Assembly (NCBI RefSeq): GCF_009909205.1
Contig: NZ_JAAAPN010000010.1
Span: 1-64,000 of the forward strand
Source of the DNA: Aquabacterium fontiphilum
GTDB lineage: Bacteria; Pseudomonadota; Gammaproteobacteria; Burkholderiales; Burkholderiaceae_C
Length of the DNA: 64,000 bases
Reading direction: 5' to 3'
The position numbers and the translations under genes are program-made. Shown in pieces: positions 14,985 to 24,956 of the stretch; within the stretch, counting starts at the first letter, position 1, and every line of letters starts with the position of its first letter. The notes beneath the pieces were generated by a model. That model was not told the DNA's origin. It searched no databases and saw only the letters and a program-made list of their open reading frames with translations.

Positions 14985-15203
14985 CGAGACCTCGACAGGT
15001 TGGACGCGACAGGGCGCAGCTTGGATCTGTGGGGTAGTAGAAGGCCCGGCGGGATCGCAGATAGGGCGGAAAAGGCCCTGAGGCGCCCCCTTTCTGCGAC
15101 CGAGTGGCACCTTCGCCACAACGCGCCCGGGTCAGGCACGCCATTCGCCCTGCTCCGCTGGCACGGCTGCGTCGAGGCGGTCGTTCACTTGAGGAGCGAA
15201 GAC
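14985..15203. other. Divergent intergenic region between the TPS locus and uxs
   Basis: 219 bases between two divergent starts must hold both promoters. I see a short hairpin GTGGC/GCCAC near 15105-15120 but no convincing -10/-35 pair in this GC-rich stretch. GAGGAG at 15191-15196 is the ribosome site for the downstream gene. Confidence 0.4.
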
Positions 15204-16223
15204 ATGCGCAGAATCCTGGTCACGGGCGGAGCCGGCTTTCTCGGCTCACACCTCTGCGATGCGCTGCTGGCGCGTGGCGACGAAGTGCTGTGCGTGGACA
15301 ACTATTTCACCGGGCGGCGCGACAACGTTGCCCACCTGCTGAGCCACCCGCGCTTCGAGCTGATGCGGCACGACATCACCTTCCCGCTGTATGTGGAGGT
15401 GGATGAGATCTACAACCTGGCCTGCCCGGCCAGCCCTGTGCATTACCAGCACGACCCGGTGCAGACGACCAAGACCAGCGTGCTGGGGGCCATCAACATG
15501 CTGGGGCTGGCCAAGCGGCTGAAGGTGCCCATCCTGCAGGCGTCGACCAGCGAGGTCTACGGCGACCCGGCCGAGCACCCGCAGACAGAGGCCTATTGGG
15601 GCAATGTGAACCCCATTGGCCTGCGCAGTTGCTACGACGAGGGCAAGCGATGCGCCGAAACCCTCTTCTTTGACTACCACCGCCAGCACCGGCTGCAGGT
15701 GAAAGTGCTGCGCATCTTCAACACCTATGGCCCGCGCATGCATCCCAGCGACGGCCGGGTGGTGAGCAACTTCATCGTGCAGGCGCTCAAGGGCGAGCCC
15801 ATCACCATTTATGGCGACGGCACGCAGACGCGCAGCTTCTGCTACGTGGACGACCTGATCGAGGGCATGGTGCGGCTGATGGATGCGCCCGCGGAGCTGA
15901 CAGGCCCGGTGAACCTGGGCAACCCGAGCGAGTTCACGATGCTGCATCTGGCAGAGACGGTGATCCGGCTGACGAGCAGCCGCTCGACGCTGCGCTTCCT
16001 GCCTCTGCCGGGCGACGACCCGCGTCAGCGCCGGCCGGACATCACGCTCGCGCGCGAGGCCTTGCACTGGGCGCCGCAGGTGCCCCTGGAACAAGGGCTG
16101 CGCCGCACCATCGACCACTTCCGGCATGAGCTGGGCCTGAAGCCCACCGGTCGGCAGCCCCGCCGGCGTCCTACGCTGCCCCAGTCAGCCAGCGGCCAGC
16201 AGGCCGGCCAGTTCGGCCGCTGA
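15204..16223 (+). CDS. uxs: UDP-glucuronate decarboxylase (UDP-xylose synthase) type SDR
   Basis: A 339-residue extended short-chain dehydrogenase that would convert UDP-glucuronate to UDP-xylose for surface glycans. It has the NAD-binding glycine motif [10 protein letters not shown] at the start, [11 protein letters not shown] after beta-2, and [22 protein letters not shown] is followed by the catalytic Tyr/Lys in SCYDEGKR, and [10 protein letters not shown] and [15 protein letters not shown] follow. These strings are typical of Uxs rather than generic epimerases. Start ATG 15204 follows GAGGAG; the frame is open about 68 codons further upstream without support. The last 25 residues are a basic extension that overlaps the 3' end of the convergent dctR gene by 39 bases. 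Confidence 0.85.
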   Translation: MRRILVTGGAGFLGSHLCDALLARGDEVLCVDNYFTGRRDNVAHLLSHPRFELMRHDITFPLYVEVDEIYNLACPASPVHYQHDPVQTTKTSVLGAINMLGLAKRLKVPILQASTSEVYGDPAEHPQTEAYWGNVNPIGLRSCYDEGKRCAETLFFDYHRQHRLQVKVLRIFNTYGPRMHPSDGRVVSNFIVQALKGEPITIYGDGTQTRSFCYVDDLIEGMVRLMDAPAELTGPVNLGNPSEFTMLHLAETVIRLTSSRSTLRFLPLPGDDPRQRRPDITLAREALHWAPQVPLEQGLRRTIDHFRHELGLKPTGRQPRRRPTLPQSASGQQAGQFGR

Positions 16224-16814
16224 GCGCACGCCCAGCTTCGAAAACACGCGGGCGCGGTGGACTTCTACCGTGCGCACGGCAATGTGCAGTTCGTCGGCGA
16301 TGACCTTGTTGAGCTTGCCGGCAGCCACGCGCACCATGATCTCGCGCTCACGTTCGCTGAGGCTGGCCAGACGCGCCGTGCGCTCGGCCGCGCGGGCGTT
16401 CTCGGCATAAGACGAAGCCTCGACCGCCAGGGCCTGTTCGATGCGGTCTGCCAGCGTGTTGTCGCTGTAGGGCTTTTCGAGAAAGTCGAAGGCGCCCTTC
16501 TTGAGCGCCTCGACCACCATGGGAATGTCGCCATGGCCGCTCAGAAACAGCACGGGGTTGCGCAGCCCTTGTTCGATCAGCATCTCGTGCAGGCGCAGGC
16601 CCGAGACGGGCTCCATGCGCACATCCAGCACGAACACGCCGCGCAGCGGCCGTGGCTGGGTGCCGAGAAACGACAGCAAGGCGGCGGCGCCGTCGAACGC
16701 GTGCACCAGCAAACCGCGCGAACCGAGGAGGAACACCAGTGCATCACGCACCACCGCCTCGTCGTCGACCAGGTACACCACGCCCGCGTCGGGTTTGGCA
16801 GCAAACGTCATCAT
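16185..16814 (-). CDS. dctR: Two-component response regulator, FixJ/DctR type
   Basis: A 209-residue regulator. The receiver domain covers residues 11-130, with phospho-acceptor Asp64 (VLDVRM), acidic pair VDDE and Lys in FLEKPYSD. The C-terminal LuxR-type helix-turn-helix reads [16 protein letters not shown], then [16 protein letters not shown]. The gene overlaps the sensor kinase stop by four bases (ATGA), and the pair is divergent from dctPQM. By analogy with DctSR of Rhodobacter, this should activate C4-dicarboxylate uptake; the target here is inferred from position. Confidence 0.85.
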   Translation of the reverse strand: MMTFAAKPDAGVVYLVDDEAVVRDALVFLLGSRGLLVHAFDGAAALLSFLGTQPRPLRGVFVLDVRMEPVSGLRLHEMLIEQGLRNPVLFLSGHGDIPMVVEALKKGAFDFLEKPYSDNTLADRIEQALAVEASSYAENARAAERTARLASLSEREREIMVRVAAGKLNKVIADELHIAVRTVEVHRARVFSKLGVRSAAELAGLLAAG

Positions 16815-18835
16815 GCGGACTCCTCTTGCGATGCGGCCGAGCCGGTCGCCGCGCCATGGACGGGCAGGCTGAACGAGAACGCCGCGCCCCCCAGCGCGCT
16901 GGCCTCGGCATCCAGCACGCCGTAGTGCAACTCGACGATGGAACGGCAGATGGCCAGCCCCATGCCCATGCCCTCGGATTTGGTGGTGAAGAACGGCGCA
17001 CACAGCTCGTCGACCAGCCGGCCTTGCAGACCCGGCCCGTTGTCGGCCACGGTGACGCGCACGAACCGGCCGCCGGACACCACATTGGCCGTGACGCGGA
17101 TGCGCCTGGGCTCGGGCTGCGTCGCGAGCGCATCGCAGGCGTTGCGGACCAGGTTGACCACCACCTGTTCGAGCAGCACCGTGTCGGCCCGGACCTGCGG
17201 CAGGGCCGCATCCAGGGCCACCTCAGTCTGGACGTTCTGGCGGGCGATGTCGCGCTTGAGCAGGTTCATGCCCGATCGGATGACATCGGCCAGGTCGCAA
17301 GGCTCCAGCTGGGGCTCGTGGCGCGTGAGGAACTCGCGGATGCGACGCACGATGCGACCGGCATGGCCCGCCTGCTCGCCCATGCGCTGCAGGGCCTTGA
17401 GCAGGTGCGGATCGGCCGTTCCTGAGGCCTGCATGGCGTTGAGCACGCCGGCGTTGTAGCTGGCAATGGCCGACAGCGGCTGGTTGAGCTCGTGGGCCAG
17501 CGTGGAGGCCACCTCGCCGATCATGGTGAGCCGGGCGTGGTGAGCCATGGTCTCCAGCTGGCGTCGCTCACGCTCTTCCATGCGCTTCTTCTCGGTGATG
17601 TTGAGCACCGAGGCCATCCAGCCAATCTGCACGCCTTTGGCGTCCACCAGCGGTGCTTCGAACACCATCACGTCGATGATGTGCCCATCGCGGTGCTGCC
17701 AGCGCGATTCGTAGCCCTCGCGCGGCGCCTGGCCAGCCATGTTGCGGCGGTGCATGCGCATGCTGTGATCAAGGTCGTCGGCCACCCAGTAAGGCATGGG
17801 CGGCAGCAGGCCCACCAGCTCTTCCGGCTGGTAGCCGACCATGTCGGCCATGGTCTTGTTGACGTAGACCAGGCGCCCGTCCATGTCGCGGGCACGAATG
17901 CCCACGGCCAGCGAGTCTTCCATCGCACTGCGCCAGGCGACCTCTGTGCGCCAGGCGGTCTCGGCGCGCGAGACCGACCGCATCTGGCGCCGCAACATGG
18001 CCGAGGCCAGTGCCACGAGCACCAGAAAGCCCGCCATCAGCGCCATGGGCATGGTGCGCCACCATGGCGTGACCCGATGCTGGGCGGTGAGCTCCAGCCA
18101 GGCCTGCGGCAAGGCCGGCCCCATGGGCACGCGATACCAGAGTTGCTCTTCGCCGCGTGGGGTGCGTGTGGTACCGGCGATCACTTCGTCAGAGACGTCG
18201 ACAATGCGGATGTCGTACTTGCTGGCCAGCCACCACGGCAGCTTCTGGCGCAGCACGGCAGCCGCTGAAAACCGCGCGATCATCATTCCCTGGGCCCCGC
18301 CCGGCGTGGTTGGGGGAAGGCTCACCGACAGGTGGCCAGACAGGCCCTCGTCGTCAAACATGCTGCGATCGGCGTGTCGAGGTGGCAGGCTGTCGTCCGG
18401 GGCATGGGCCACGATGCGGCCGTTCTCATCAAGCCAGGTGACGCTGATCCAAAGCCGCCGCAGGCCATCCAGCAGCAGCGGGCTTTGGTAGAAAGTCGCT
18501 GTGCCGCGCCCGCCCTTGGCCACGTTATCGGCCAGACCGCGCAGTTTGACCAGTTCGGCCTCCAGGCGTGCCGAAATCTGTGACTCGAGCGACAAAGCGT
18601 CTGCGATCATCGTGCGCTGGACGATGTCGCGCTCGGCGTCTTCCTGATGAACGAGCCAGGCCATGACGCCCGCCACGAACACCAGCGACAGGATCAGCGG
18701 CCACGCCCACAGCGTGGCCAGCAGCCAGGGCTGACGCACGAGCCAGTTGCCGCGACGCGGCGGCACGGCCAGCGCGGGTCGGGGCGGCGCACTCAGAGGC
18801 GGGCTCATGTCGACGTGCAGCAATACCTGGGACAT
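16811..18835 (-). CDS. dctS: Sensor histidine kinase, DctS type
   Basis: A 674-residue membrane kinase. Hydrophobic segments at about residues 42-62 and 265-285 bracket a periplasmic sensing domain (DENGRIVAHAPDDSL, RFSAAAVLRQKLPWW). A PAS domain follows (LAVGIRARDMDGRLVYVNKT). The H box is LAHELNQPLSAIASY, with phospho-acceptor His448, and the ATPase has N (NLVRNACDAL) and G (DNGPGL, GMGMGLAICRS) boxes. It presumably senses periplasmic C4-dicarboxylates and phosphorylates DctR. The start at 18835 is the first ATG; a second in-frame ATG nine codons later is possible, and neither has a strong Shine-Dalgarno. Confidence 0.87.
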   Translation of the reverse strand: MSQVLLHVDMSPPLSAPPRPALAVPPRRGNWLVRQPWLLATLWAWPLILSLVFVAGVMAWLVHQEDAERDIVQRTMIADALSLESQISARLEAELVKLRGLADNVAKGGRGTATFYQSPLLLDGLRRLWISVTWLDENGRIVAHAPDDSLPPRHADRSMFDDEGLSGHLSVSLPPTTPGGAQGMMIARFSAAAVLRQKLPWWLASKYDIRIVDVSDEVIAGTTRTPRGEEQLWYRVPMGPALPQAWLELTAQHRVTPWWRTMPMALMAGFLVLVALASAMLRRQMRSVSRAETAWRTEVAWRSAMEDSLAVGIRARDMDGRLVYVNKTMADMVGYQPEELVGLLPPMPYWVADDLDHSMRMHRRNMAGQAPREGYESRWQHRDGHIIDVMVFEAPLVDAKGVQIGWMASVLNITEKKRMEERERRQLETMAHHARLTMIGEVASTLAHELNQPLSAIASYNAGVLNAMQASGTADPHLLKALQRMGEQAGHAGRIVRRIREFLTRHEPQLEPCDLADVIRSGMNLLKRDIARQNVQTEVALDAALPQVRADTVLLEQVVVNLVRNACDALATQPEPRRIRVTANVVSGGRFVRVTVADNGPGLQGRLVDELCAPFFTTKSEGMGMGLAICRSIVELHYGVLDAEASALGGAAFSFSLPVHGAATGSAASQEESA

Positions 18836-18887
18836 GCCCTCAGTCTAGGGGCGGGAGACGGCGCTCGGCGCGGCCTTCCTCGATGAA

Positions 18888-18901
18888 TGTGGAACTCCAC
18901 A
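18888..18901. promoter_or_regulatory. Palindrome TGTGGA-AC-TCCACA between dctS and dctP
   Basis: A perfect 6+2+6 inverted repeat, 62 bases before dctP and 52 bases before dctS. It is a natural candidate operator for DctR or another dimeric regulator. No binding consensus is available to me that would prove it. Confidence 0.4.
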
Positions 18902-18963
18902 ATTTCGGGCAGGGTATCAAAACAGAACAATGAGCCTACCAACACCGATTCGGAGACGCCACC

Positions 18964-19992
18964 ATGATTCCTCTGGGTTCCACTCGCCTGCTGCGCCGCA
19001 GCGTGATTTCTCTGGCCCTGGCGGCCGCCTGTGTGCCCGCCGCATTTGCGCAGGCCCCCATCGTGATCAAGTTCAGCCACGTCGTGGCCAACGACACGCC
19101 CAAGGGCCGCGCCGCTGACTTCTTTGCCAAGCGCGCCGCCGAGCTGACCAAGGGCCGCGTGAAGGTGGAGGTCTACCCGAACAGCCAGCTCTACAAGGAC
19201 AAGGAAGAGATGGAAGCACTGCAGCTGGGCTCGGTCCAGATGCTGGCTCCTTCCCTGTCGAAGTTTGCCCCCCTCGGTGTGAAGGAGTTCGAAGCCTTCG
19301 ATCTGCCCTTCATCTTCGACGACTACGCCGATCTGCATGCCGTGACCAACGGCCCCGTCGGCCAAAAACTGCTCAAAAAGCTGGAGTCGCGGGGCATCAC
19401 CGGCCTGGCCTACTGGGACAACGGCTTCAAGGTCATGTCGGCCAACAAGCCGCTGCGCTCGGTGGAAGACTACAAGGGCCTGAAGATGCGTATCCAGTCC
19501 TCCAAGGTGCTGGACGCCCAGATGCGCGCTGTTGGCGCCATGCCCCAGGTGCTGGCCTTCTCTGAAACCTATCAGGCGCTGCAGACCGGCGTGGTCGATG
19601 GCACCGAGAACCCGCCGTCGAACCTCTACACCCAGAAGATGAACGAGGTTCAGAAGCACGTGAGCGTGACGAACCACGGTTACCTGGGCTACGCCGTCGT
19701 GGTGAACAAGAAGTTCTGGGACGGCCTGCCGCCCGACATCCGCGCCGCGTTGACCAAGGCCATGGCCGACTCGACCAAGGTGGCCAACGAAGTGGCGCTG
19801 AAGGACAACCAGGACGCACTGGCCGCCGTCAAGGCTACCGGCAAGACCACCGTGCACCAGCCCAGCATCGGCGAACGCTTCCTGCTGAAGAAGGCCATGA
19901 TCCCGGTGCACAAGCAGATGGCATCGCGCATCGGCCAGGAAACGATCGACGAGATCTACAAGGTCACCGGCTTCGACCCCAGCAAGCTGTGA
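18964..19992 (+). CDS. dctP: TRAP transporter substrate-binding protein DctP
   Basis: A 342-residue periplasmic binding protein. The signal peptide ends AAFAQ (about residue 29). The mature part starts APIVIKFSHVVANDTPKG and has the TRAP signatures YPNSQLYKDKEEMEALQLGSV and KMRIQSSKVLDAQMRAVGA, the latter with the carboxylate-binding Arg. YQALQTGVVDGTENPPSN follows. This set is typical of C4-dicarboxylate (malate/succinate/fumarate) DctP. A GGAGA Shine-Dalgarno precedes the ATG. It is first in dctPQM, divergent from dctSR, and followed by an intercistronic hairpin. Confidence 0.93.
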   Translation: MIPLGSTRLLRRSVISLALAAACVPAAFAQAPIVIKFSHVVANDTPKGRAADFFAKRAAELTKGRVKVEVYPNSQLYKDKEEMEALQLGSVQMLAPSLSKFAPLGVKEFEAFDLPFIFDDYADLHAVTNGPVGQKLLKKLESRGITGLAYWDNGFKVMSANKPLRSVEDYKGLKMRIQSSKVLDAQMRAVGAMPQVLAFSETYQALQTGVVDGTENPPSNLYTQKMNEVQKHVSVTNHGYLGYAVVVNKKFWDGLPPDIRAALTKAMADSTKVANEVALKDNQDALAAVKATGKTTVHQPSIGERFLLKKAMIPVHKQMASRIGQETIDEIYKVTGFDPSKL

Positions 19993-20017
19993 TGCGCATG
20001 GCGTGATGCCGTGACGG

Positions 20018-20045
20018 AGCCCACGCCACCACGTGGGCTTTTTTT
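20018..20045 (+). terminator. Intercistronic terminator-like hairpin between dctP and dctQ
   Basis: AGCCCACG, loop CCACCA, CGTGGGCT, then seven T. It has all features of an intrinsic terminator but lies inside the operon, 38 bases before dctQ. Partial termination would give an excess of binding protein over membrane subunits, as often seen in transport operons. Confidence 0.8.
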
Positions 20046-20083
20046 CCGCCTCTTTCCCTCGTTATCTCATCAAGGAGAGCCCC

Positions 20084-20689
20084 ATGAAATGGCTCGATCG
20101 CCTTGAGGAGTGGATCGTCTCGACCCTGATGGGCGTGGCCACCCTCATCATCTTCGCCGCGGTGGTCCACCGCTATCTGTCCGGCGTCAGCTCGCCCATT
20201 CAGGACTGGCTGTTGTCGCTGGACTTCGCCTGGGCCCAGGAAGCCTGCATTTACCTGTTCGTCTGGATGGCCAAGTTCGGCGCGGCCTACGGCGTGCGCA
20301 CCGGCATCCACGTGGGGGTGGACGTGCTGATCAACCAGCTGTCCGAGCCCAAGCGCCGCAAGTTCGTGCTCTTCGGGCTGTTTGCCGGCGCCTTCTTCAC
20401 GGCAGCCGTGACCATCATGGGCTCGCACTTCGTCTGGCACAACGGCGCCAACTACGCTTTCCACGCCGCGCTCGGGCTGGACCTGAGCGATTTGATCGAA
20501 GGCCCGACCACGCCTGATCTGGAGTGGCCGACCTGGATCATCTACTCGGCCATTCCGCTGGGTTCGGCACTGATGTCCTTCCGCTTCCTGCAGGTCGCTT
20601 GGAACTTCCACCGCACCGGCGAGCTGCCACATCACGACCACGGCCACGTCGAAGGTCTGGGTGATCAGCCCGAGCAAGCCAAGGCCTGA
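20084..20689 (+). CDS. dctQ: TRAP transporter small membrane subunit DctQ
   Basis: A 201-residue four-helix membrane protein. Its N-terminal LEEWIVSTLMGVATLIIFAAVVHRY is the standard DctQ opening; WAQEACIYLFVWMAKFGAAYGVR is the central helix pair. The C-terminus is His-rich (HHDHGHVE), which is unusual but of unclear meaning. The central hydrophilic loop is longer than in many DctQ proteins. Start ATG 20084 follows AAGGAGA; the upstream in-frame extension would begin inside the terminator. It partners DctM, whose start is 12 bases downstream. Confidence 0.9.
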   Translation: MKWLDRLEEWIVSTLMGVATLIIFAAVVHRYLSGVSSPIQDWLLSLDFAWAQEACIYLFVWMAKFGAAYGVRTGIHVGVDVLINQLSEPKRRKFVLFGLFAGAFFTAAVTIMGSHFVWHNGANYAFHAALGLDLSDLIEGPTTPDLEWPTWIIYSAIPLGSALMSFRFLQVAWNFHRTGELPHHDHGHVEGLGDQPEQAKA

Positions 20690-20700
20690 AGGATCACATC

Positions 20701-21981
20701 ATGAGCGGAATCATCATTTTTAGCCTGCTGCTGGTGCTCATGCTCACCGGCATGCCCGTCAGCATCTCGCTGGGTCTGACGGTGCTGACCTTCATCTTCT
20801 GTTTCACCGATGTGCCCATCGCGTCGGTCGCGCTGAAGCTGTTCACCGGCATCGAGAAGTTCGAGATCATGGCGATCCCGTTCTTCATCCTGGCGGGCAA
20901 CTTTCTGACGCATGGCGGCGTGGCCAAGCGCATGATCAACTTCGCCACCAGCATGGTCGGCCACTGGCACGGTGGCCTGGGTCTGGCGGCGGTGGTGGCG
21001 TGTGCGCTGTTTGCCGCGGTGTCGGGTTCGTCGCCCGCCACGGTGGTGGCGATTGGCTCGATCATGCTGCCAGCCATGGTAAAGGCAGGGTTTCCCAAGC
21101 AGTTCGGCGCAGGTGTGGTCACCACCGCGGGGGGGCTGGGCATCCTGATCCCACCCTCGATCGTGATGGTGATGTACTCGGTCACCACCAACACCTCGGT
21201 GGGTGAACTGTTCATGGCCGGCGTGATCCCGGGTCTGATGCTCGCCACGCTGCTCGGCCTGACCACCTGGTGGCGCGCGCGCAAGCACAACTACCCCCGC
21301 ATGCCCAAGGCCACCTGGGGTGAGCGCGCCAAGGCCCTGCGTGAATCCATCTGGGGGCTGCTGCTGATCGTGGTGGTGATGGGCGGCATCTACTCCGGCC
21401 TGTTCACGCCCACGGAAGCCGCTGCCATGAGCGCCGTGTATGCCTTCATCATCGCCGTGTTCGTCTACAAGGACATGGGCCTGAAGGACGTGCCGCGCAT
21501 GCTGCTGAACTCGGCCAACATGAGCGCAATGCTGCTGTACATCATCACCAACGCGGTGCTGTTCAGCTTCGTGCTGGCCAACGAGAACATTCCGCAGCAA
21601 CTGGCCGACTGGCTGGTGGGTGTGGGTCTGGGCCCGATCGCCTTCCTGCTGGTGGTCAACATCCTGCTGCTGATTGCGGGCAACTTCATGGAGCCGTCGT
21701 CGATCATCCTGATCCTGGCGCCCATCCTGTTCCCGGTGGCCGTCCAACTGGGCATCGACCCGGTGCACTTCGGCATCCTGATCGTGGTGAACATGGAAAT
21801 CGGCATGTGCACACCGCCGGTGGGGCTGAACCTGTACGTGGCATCCGGCATCGCGAAGATGGGCATGACCGAGCTGACCAAGGCCGTGGGGCCGTGGCTG
21901 CTGACCATGCTGGCCTTCCTGGCGCTGGTGACCTACTACCCACCGCTGTCGCTGTGGCTGCCGACCATGTTGATGCGCTGA
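20701..21981 (+). CDS. dctM: TRAP transporter large permease subunit DctM
   Basis: A 426-residue, mostly hydrophobic transporter of about 12 helices that uses the Na+ or H+ gradient to drive uptake. Typical DctM strings are present: IPFFILAGNFLTHGGVAKRMINFA, SGSSPATVVAIGSIMLPAM, GGLGILIPPSIVMVMYSV, GLFTPTEAAAMSAVYA, and EIGMCTPPVGLNLYVA near the end. Last gene of dctPQM; a GC-rich hairpin without a T-run follows. Confidence 0.94.
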   Translation: MSGIIIFSLLLVLMLTGMPVSISLGLTVLTFIFCFTDVPIASVALKLFTGIEKFEIMAIPFFILAGNFLTHGGVAKRMINFATSMVGHWHGGLGLAAVVACALFAAVSGSSPATVVAIGSIMLPAMVKAGFPKQFGAGVVTTAGGLGILIPPSIVMVMYSVTTNTSVGELFMAGVIPGLMLATLLGLTTWWRARKHNYPRMPKATWGERAKALRESIWGLLLIVVVMGGIYSGLFTPTEAAAMSAVYAFIIAVFVYKDMGLKDVPRMLLNSANMSAMLLYIITNAVLFSFVLANENIPQQLADWLVGVGLGPIAFLLVVNILLLIAGNFMEPSSIILILAPILFPVAVQLGIDPVHFGILIVVNMEIGMCTPPVGLNLYVASGIAKMGMTELTKAVGPWLLTMLAFLALVTYYPPLSLWLPTMLMR

Positions 21982-21990
21982 CGCACTATC

Positions 21991-22007
21991 CCCACCCCCA
22001 GGGTGGG
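21991..22007 (+). terminator. GC-rich hairpin after dctM (no T-tract)
   Basis: CCCACCC, loop CCA, GGGTGGG, 9 bases after the dctM stop. No U-run follows, so it may stabilise the 3' end or assist rho-dependent termination rather than act as a classic terminator. Confidence 0.35.
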
Positions 22008-22088
22008 ACATCCCCGGGATGACCGGCGGGGCTGGCACGATGTTTGATGCGCTTTGCGCATCCATCGTCCAGCCCCTTGTTGTTTGTC

Positions 22089-24905
22089 ATGGCCACACGC
22101 TCTGCTGCATCCACACGCCGCGCCACCGCGCCGGCCAAAGCCGTTCACGCCCCGCTGCTCCAGGACATCCGCTTGCTGGGCAGGTTGTTGGGCGATGTGA
22201 TCCGCGAGCAGGAGGGCCGAGCCGCCTTCGAGCTGATCGAGCGCATCCGCCAGCTGGCCGTGGCCTACCGGGGTCGACACGACGCCCAGGCCGGCAAGGC
22301 GCTCGACCGGTTGCTCAACAACCTGTCGGCCGACCAGAGCGTGTCGGTGATCCGCGCCTTCAGCTACTTCTCACATCTGGTCAACCTGGCCGAAGACCGA
22401 CATCAGGTGCGCCAGGCCCAGCAGCCGGTCGATCGGCCGGTAACTGGCTCGCTGCCCGCTGCGCTGGAGCGGCTGCATGCCGGCGGCATCGGGGCCGAAG
22501 AGATTGCCGGGCTGTTGCAAGGCGCCTATCTGTCGCCCGTGCTCACGGCCCACCCGACCGAGGTGCAGCGCAAATCCATTCTGGATGCCGAACGGGCCGT
22601 GGCCTCGCTGCTGGCCCAGCGCGACGACGCAACCGGGCCGCGCGCGGCAGAAGTGGAACGGGCTTTGCGCGCGCGCATCACCCAGTTGTGGCAGACGCGC
22701 ATGCTGCGCTTCACCAAGCTGACGGTGTCCGACGAGATCGAGAACGCCCTGAGCTATTACCCGCTGACCTTTCTGCAGGAGATCCCGCGGCTGTATGGTC
22801 AGATCGAAGACGCCCTGCCCGGGCGCACCGTGCCGCCGTTTCTGCGCATGGGCCACTGGATCGGTGGCGACCGCGACGGCAACCCCAATGTGACGGCCGC
22901 CACGCTGCGTCTGGCCCTGTCGCGCCAAGCCGAGGTGGCGCTGCGCCATTACCTGCGCGAGGTGCATGAGCTGGGGGCCGAGTTGTCGATCTCGGGCCGA
23001 CTGGTGCCCGTCACGCCCGATATGCTGGCGCTGGCCGATCGTTCGCCCGACCACAACCCCCACCGCGCCGATGAGCCCTACCGCCGTGCACTGACCGGCG
23101 TGTACGCCCGCCTGGCCGCCACACTGGAGGCGCTCACGGGAACGGAAGCGCTGCGTCATGCGGTGGCCCCGCAATCGCCCTACCCCTCAGCTAACGCGTT
23201 CCTCGCCGAGCTGCAGGTGGTCGACGCCTCGTTGCGCAGCCACCATGCCGCGGCGCTGGCCGACCTGCGGCTGCGCCCGCTGATCCGCGCCGTTCAGGTG
23301 TTCGGCTTCCATCTGGCCACGCTCGATCTGCGCCAGAGCTCTGACCAGCATGAGCTGGTCGTGGCCGAATTGCTGGCCCGCGCTGAGATCACCCCAGACT
23401 ACGCCGCACTGGACGAGTCCGCCAAACAGGCGCTGTTGTGTCGGCTGCTGCGCGAGTTGCGCCCGCTTCGCGTACGCGGGGTGGCTTACTCGGAACTGGC
23501 CGAAGGCGAGTTGGCCATCTTCGAAGCTGCGGCCGATGCCCGCAACCGTTTCGGCGCCGAGGCGCTGCGCCACTACATCATCTCGCACACCGAAACCGTT
23601 AGCGACCTGCTGGAGGTGTTGCTGCTGCAGAAGGAATGCGGCCTGATGCACGGCACGCTGGGCGGGCCGGATGCCCATGCGCAGCTCATCGTCGTGCCGC
23701 TGTTCGAGACCATCGCCGACCTGCGACATGCCGAGGGCATCATGCAGGCCTTCTATGCCATCGAGGGCATTCCGGCCCTGATCCAGCGCTCGGGCAACGA
23801 GCAAGACATCATGCTGGGCTACAGCGACAGCAACAAGGACGGCGGCTTTTTCACCAGCAACTGGGAGCTGTACCAGGCCGAGATCCGGCTGGTGGCCCTG
23901 TTCGACACGCTGCGCCACACCCACGGCACCCGGTTGCGGCTGTTCCACGGCCGGGGCGGCACTGTGGGCCGAGGCGGTGGCCCATCGCACCAGGCCATCC
24001 TGGCCCAGCCGCCCGGCACGGTCAACGGCCAGATCCGCCTCACCGAGCAGGGCGAGGTGATCGCCTCGAAGTATGCCAACCCCGAGATCGGGCGGCGCAA
24101 CCTCGAAACGCTGGTGGCGGCCATGCTCGAAGCCAGCCTGCTGCAGCCCAGCCGGCCCGTGCCAACGAGCTTTCTGGCGGCTGCCCAGGCGCTGTCCGAG
24201 GCCAGCATGGCGGCCTATCGCAAGCTGGTCTACGACACGCCCGGCTTCACCGACTACTTCTTTGCCGCCACGCCCATCCGCGAGATCGCCGAGCTCAACA
24301 TCGGCTCGCGGCCGGCATCGCGCAAGGCCAGCCGCCGCATTGAAGACCTGCGCGCCATCCCATGGGGCTTCTCGTGGGGCCAGTGTCGCGTGGCGCTGCC
24401 GGGCTGGTTCGGCATGGGCTCGGCCATCGAGGCCTTTCTGGGTGCACCGGGCAGCACGCCAGAGCGGCAGTTGGCCCTGCTGCAGAAGATGTACCGCCAG
24501 TGGCCCTTCTTCCGTACATTGATGTCGAACATGGACATGGTGCTGGCCAAAAGCGACCTGGGCATCGCCGAGCGCTACGTCAGCCTCGTGGAAGACAAGC
24601 GCATGGGCAAGCGCATGCTGGCCGCCATCCAGGCCGAGTGGCAACGCACCAACACCGCGCTCGACCAGATCACCGGCAGCAAGGGCCGCCTGGCCAGCCA
24701 GCCCGAGCTGGCCAGCTTCCTGGCCTACCGCTTCCCTTACGTCGATCCGCTCAACCACCTTCAGGTCGAGCTGATGCGCCGCTACCGCCGTGCCCCCGAC
24801 GAGCGCGCCTCCGAGGTGCCCGGCGAGACGGTGGCCGAGCGCGTGCGCCGCGGCATCCACCTGTCGATCAACGGCGTGGCGGCGGGGCTGCGCAACACGG
24901 GCTGA
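22089..24905 (+). CDS. ppc: Phosphoenolpyruvate carboxylase
   Basis: A 938-residue enzyme carboxylating PEP to oxaloacetate, replenishing the TCA cycle. The catalytic His is His155 in [11 protein letters not shown]. Also present are [16 protein letters not shown], the [18 protein letters not shown] block, [19 protein letters not shown] and the PEP-site [12 protein letters not shown]. The C-terminus ends [11 protein letters not shown], as in the bacterial family. The start is uncertain: ATG 22089 is used, an upstream ATG pair at 22044 gives 15 more residues, and no clear Shine-Dalgarno supports either. Length is normal. Apparently monocistronic. Confidence 0.95.
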   Translation: MATRSAASTRRATAPAKAVHAPLLQDIRLLGRLLGDVIREQEGRAAFELIERIRQLAVAYRGRHDAQAGKALDRLLNNLSADQSVSVIRAFSYFSHLVNLAEDRHQVRQAQQPVDRPVTGSLPAALERLHAGGIGAEEIAGLLQGAYLSPVLTAHPTEVQRKSILDAERAVASLLAQRDDATGPRAAEVERALRARITQLWQTRMLRFTKLTVSDEIENALSYYPLTFLQEIPRLYGQIEDALPGRTVPPFLRMGHWIGGDRDGNPNVTAATLRLALSRQAEVALRHYLREVHELGAELSISGRLVPVTPDMLALADRSPDHNPHRADEPYRRALTGVYARLAATLEALTGTEALRHAVAPQSPYPSANAFLAELQVVDASLRSHHAAALADLRLRPLIRAVQVFGFHLATLDLRQSSDQHELVVAELLARAEITPDYAALDESAKQALLCRLLRELRPLRVRGVAYSELAEGELAIFEAAADARNRFGAEALRHYIISHTETVSDLLEVLLLQKECGLMHGTLGGPDAHAQLIVVPLFETIADLRHAEGIMQAFYAIEGIPALIQRSGNEQDIMLGYSDSNKDGGFFTSNWELYQAEIRLVALFDTLRHTHGTRLRLFHGRGGTVGRGGGPSHQAILAQPPGTVNGQIRLTEQGEVIASKYANPEIGRRNLETLVAAMLEASLLQPSRPVPTSFLAAAQALSEASMAAYRKLVYDTPGFTDYFFAATPIREIAELNIGSRPASRKASRRIEDLRAIPWGFSWGQCRVALPGWFGMGSAIEAFLGAPGSTPERQLALLQKMYRQWPFFRTLMSNMDMVLAKSDLGIAERYVSLVEDKRMGKRMLAAIQAEWQRTNTALDQITGSKGRLASQPELASFLAYRFPYVDPLNHLQVELMRRYRRAPDERASEVPGETVAERVRRGIHLSINGVAAGLRNTG

Positions 24906-24942
24906 GACATCGGGCGGCCTCGCCTTTCGAGGTAAGTGCCCG

Positions 24943-24948
24943 TACAAT
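24943..24948 (+). promoter_or_regulatory. Candidate -10 box (TACAAT) for the gcv leader
   Basis: TACAAT lies 9 bases before the first riboswitch aptamer, so a transcript starting about 7 bases downstream would begin at the aptamer edge. The -35 is unclear (TTTCGA at 24925 with 12-base spacing is too close). Confidence 0.4.
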
Positions 24949-24956
24949 CCGCGCCA

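Noticed and set aside
11760-15119. Contact-dependent inhibition (CdiA/CdiB) system
   Set aside because: The exoprotein is far too short, has no pretoxin motif or toxin C-terminus, and no immunity gene lies nearby.
15000-15203. N-terminal extension of the uxs frame upstream of 15204
   Set aside because: The extension lacks any Rossmann motif; GAGGAG precedes the 15204 ATG and the glycine motif starts at once.
20665-22065. 466-codon open frame antisense to dctM
   Set aside because: Composition is His/Gln/Gly/Arg-rich low-complexity, typical of a GC-rich shadow frame. dctM on the other strand is a confident gene.
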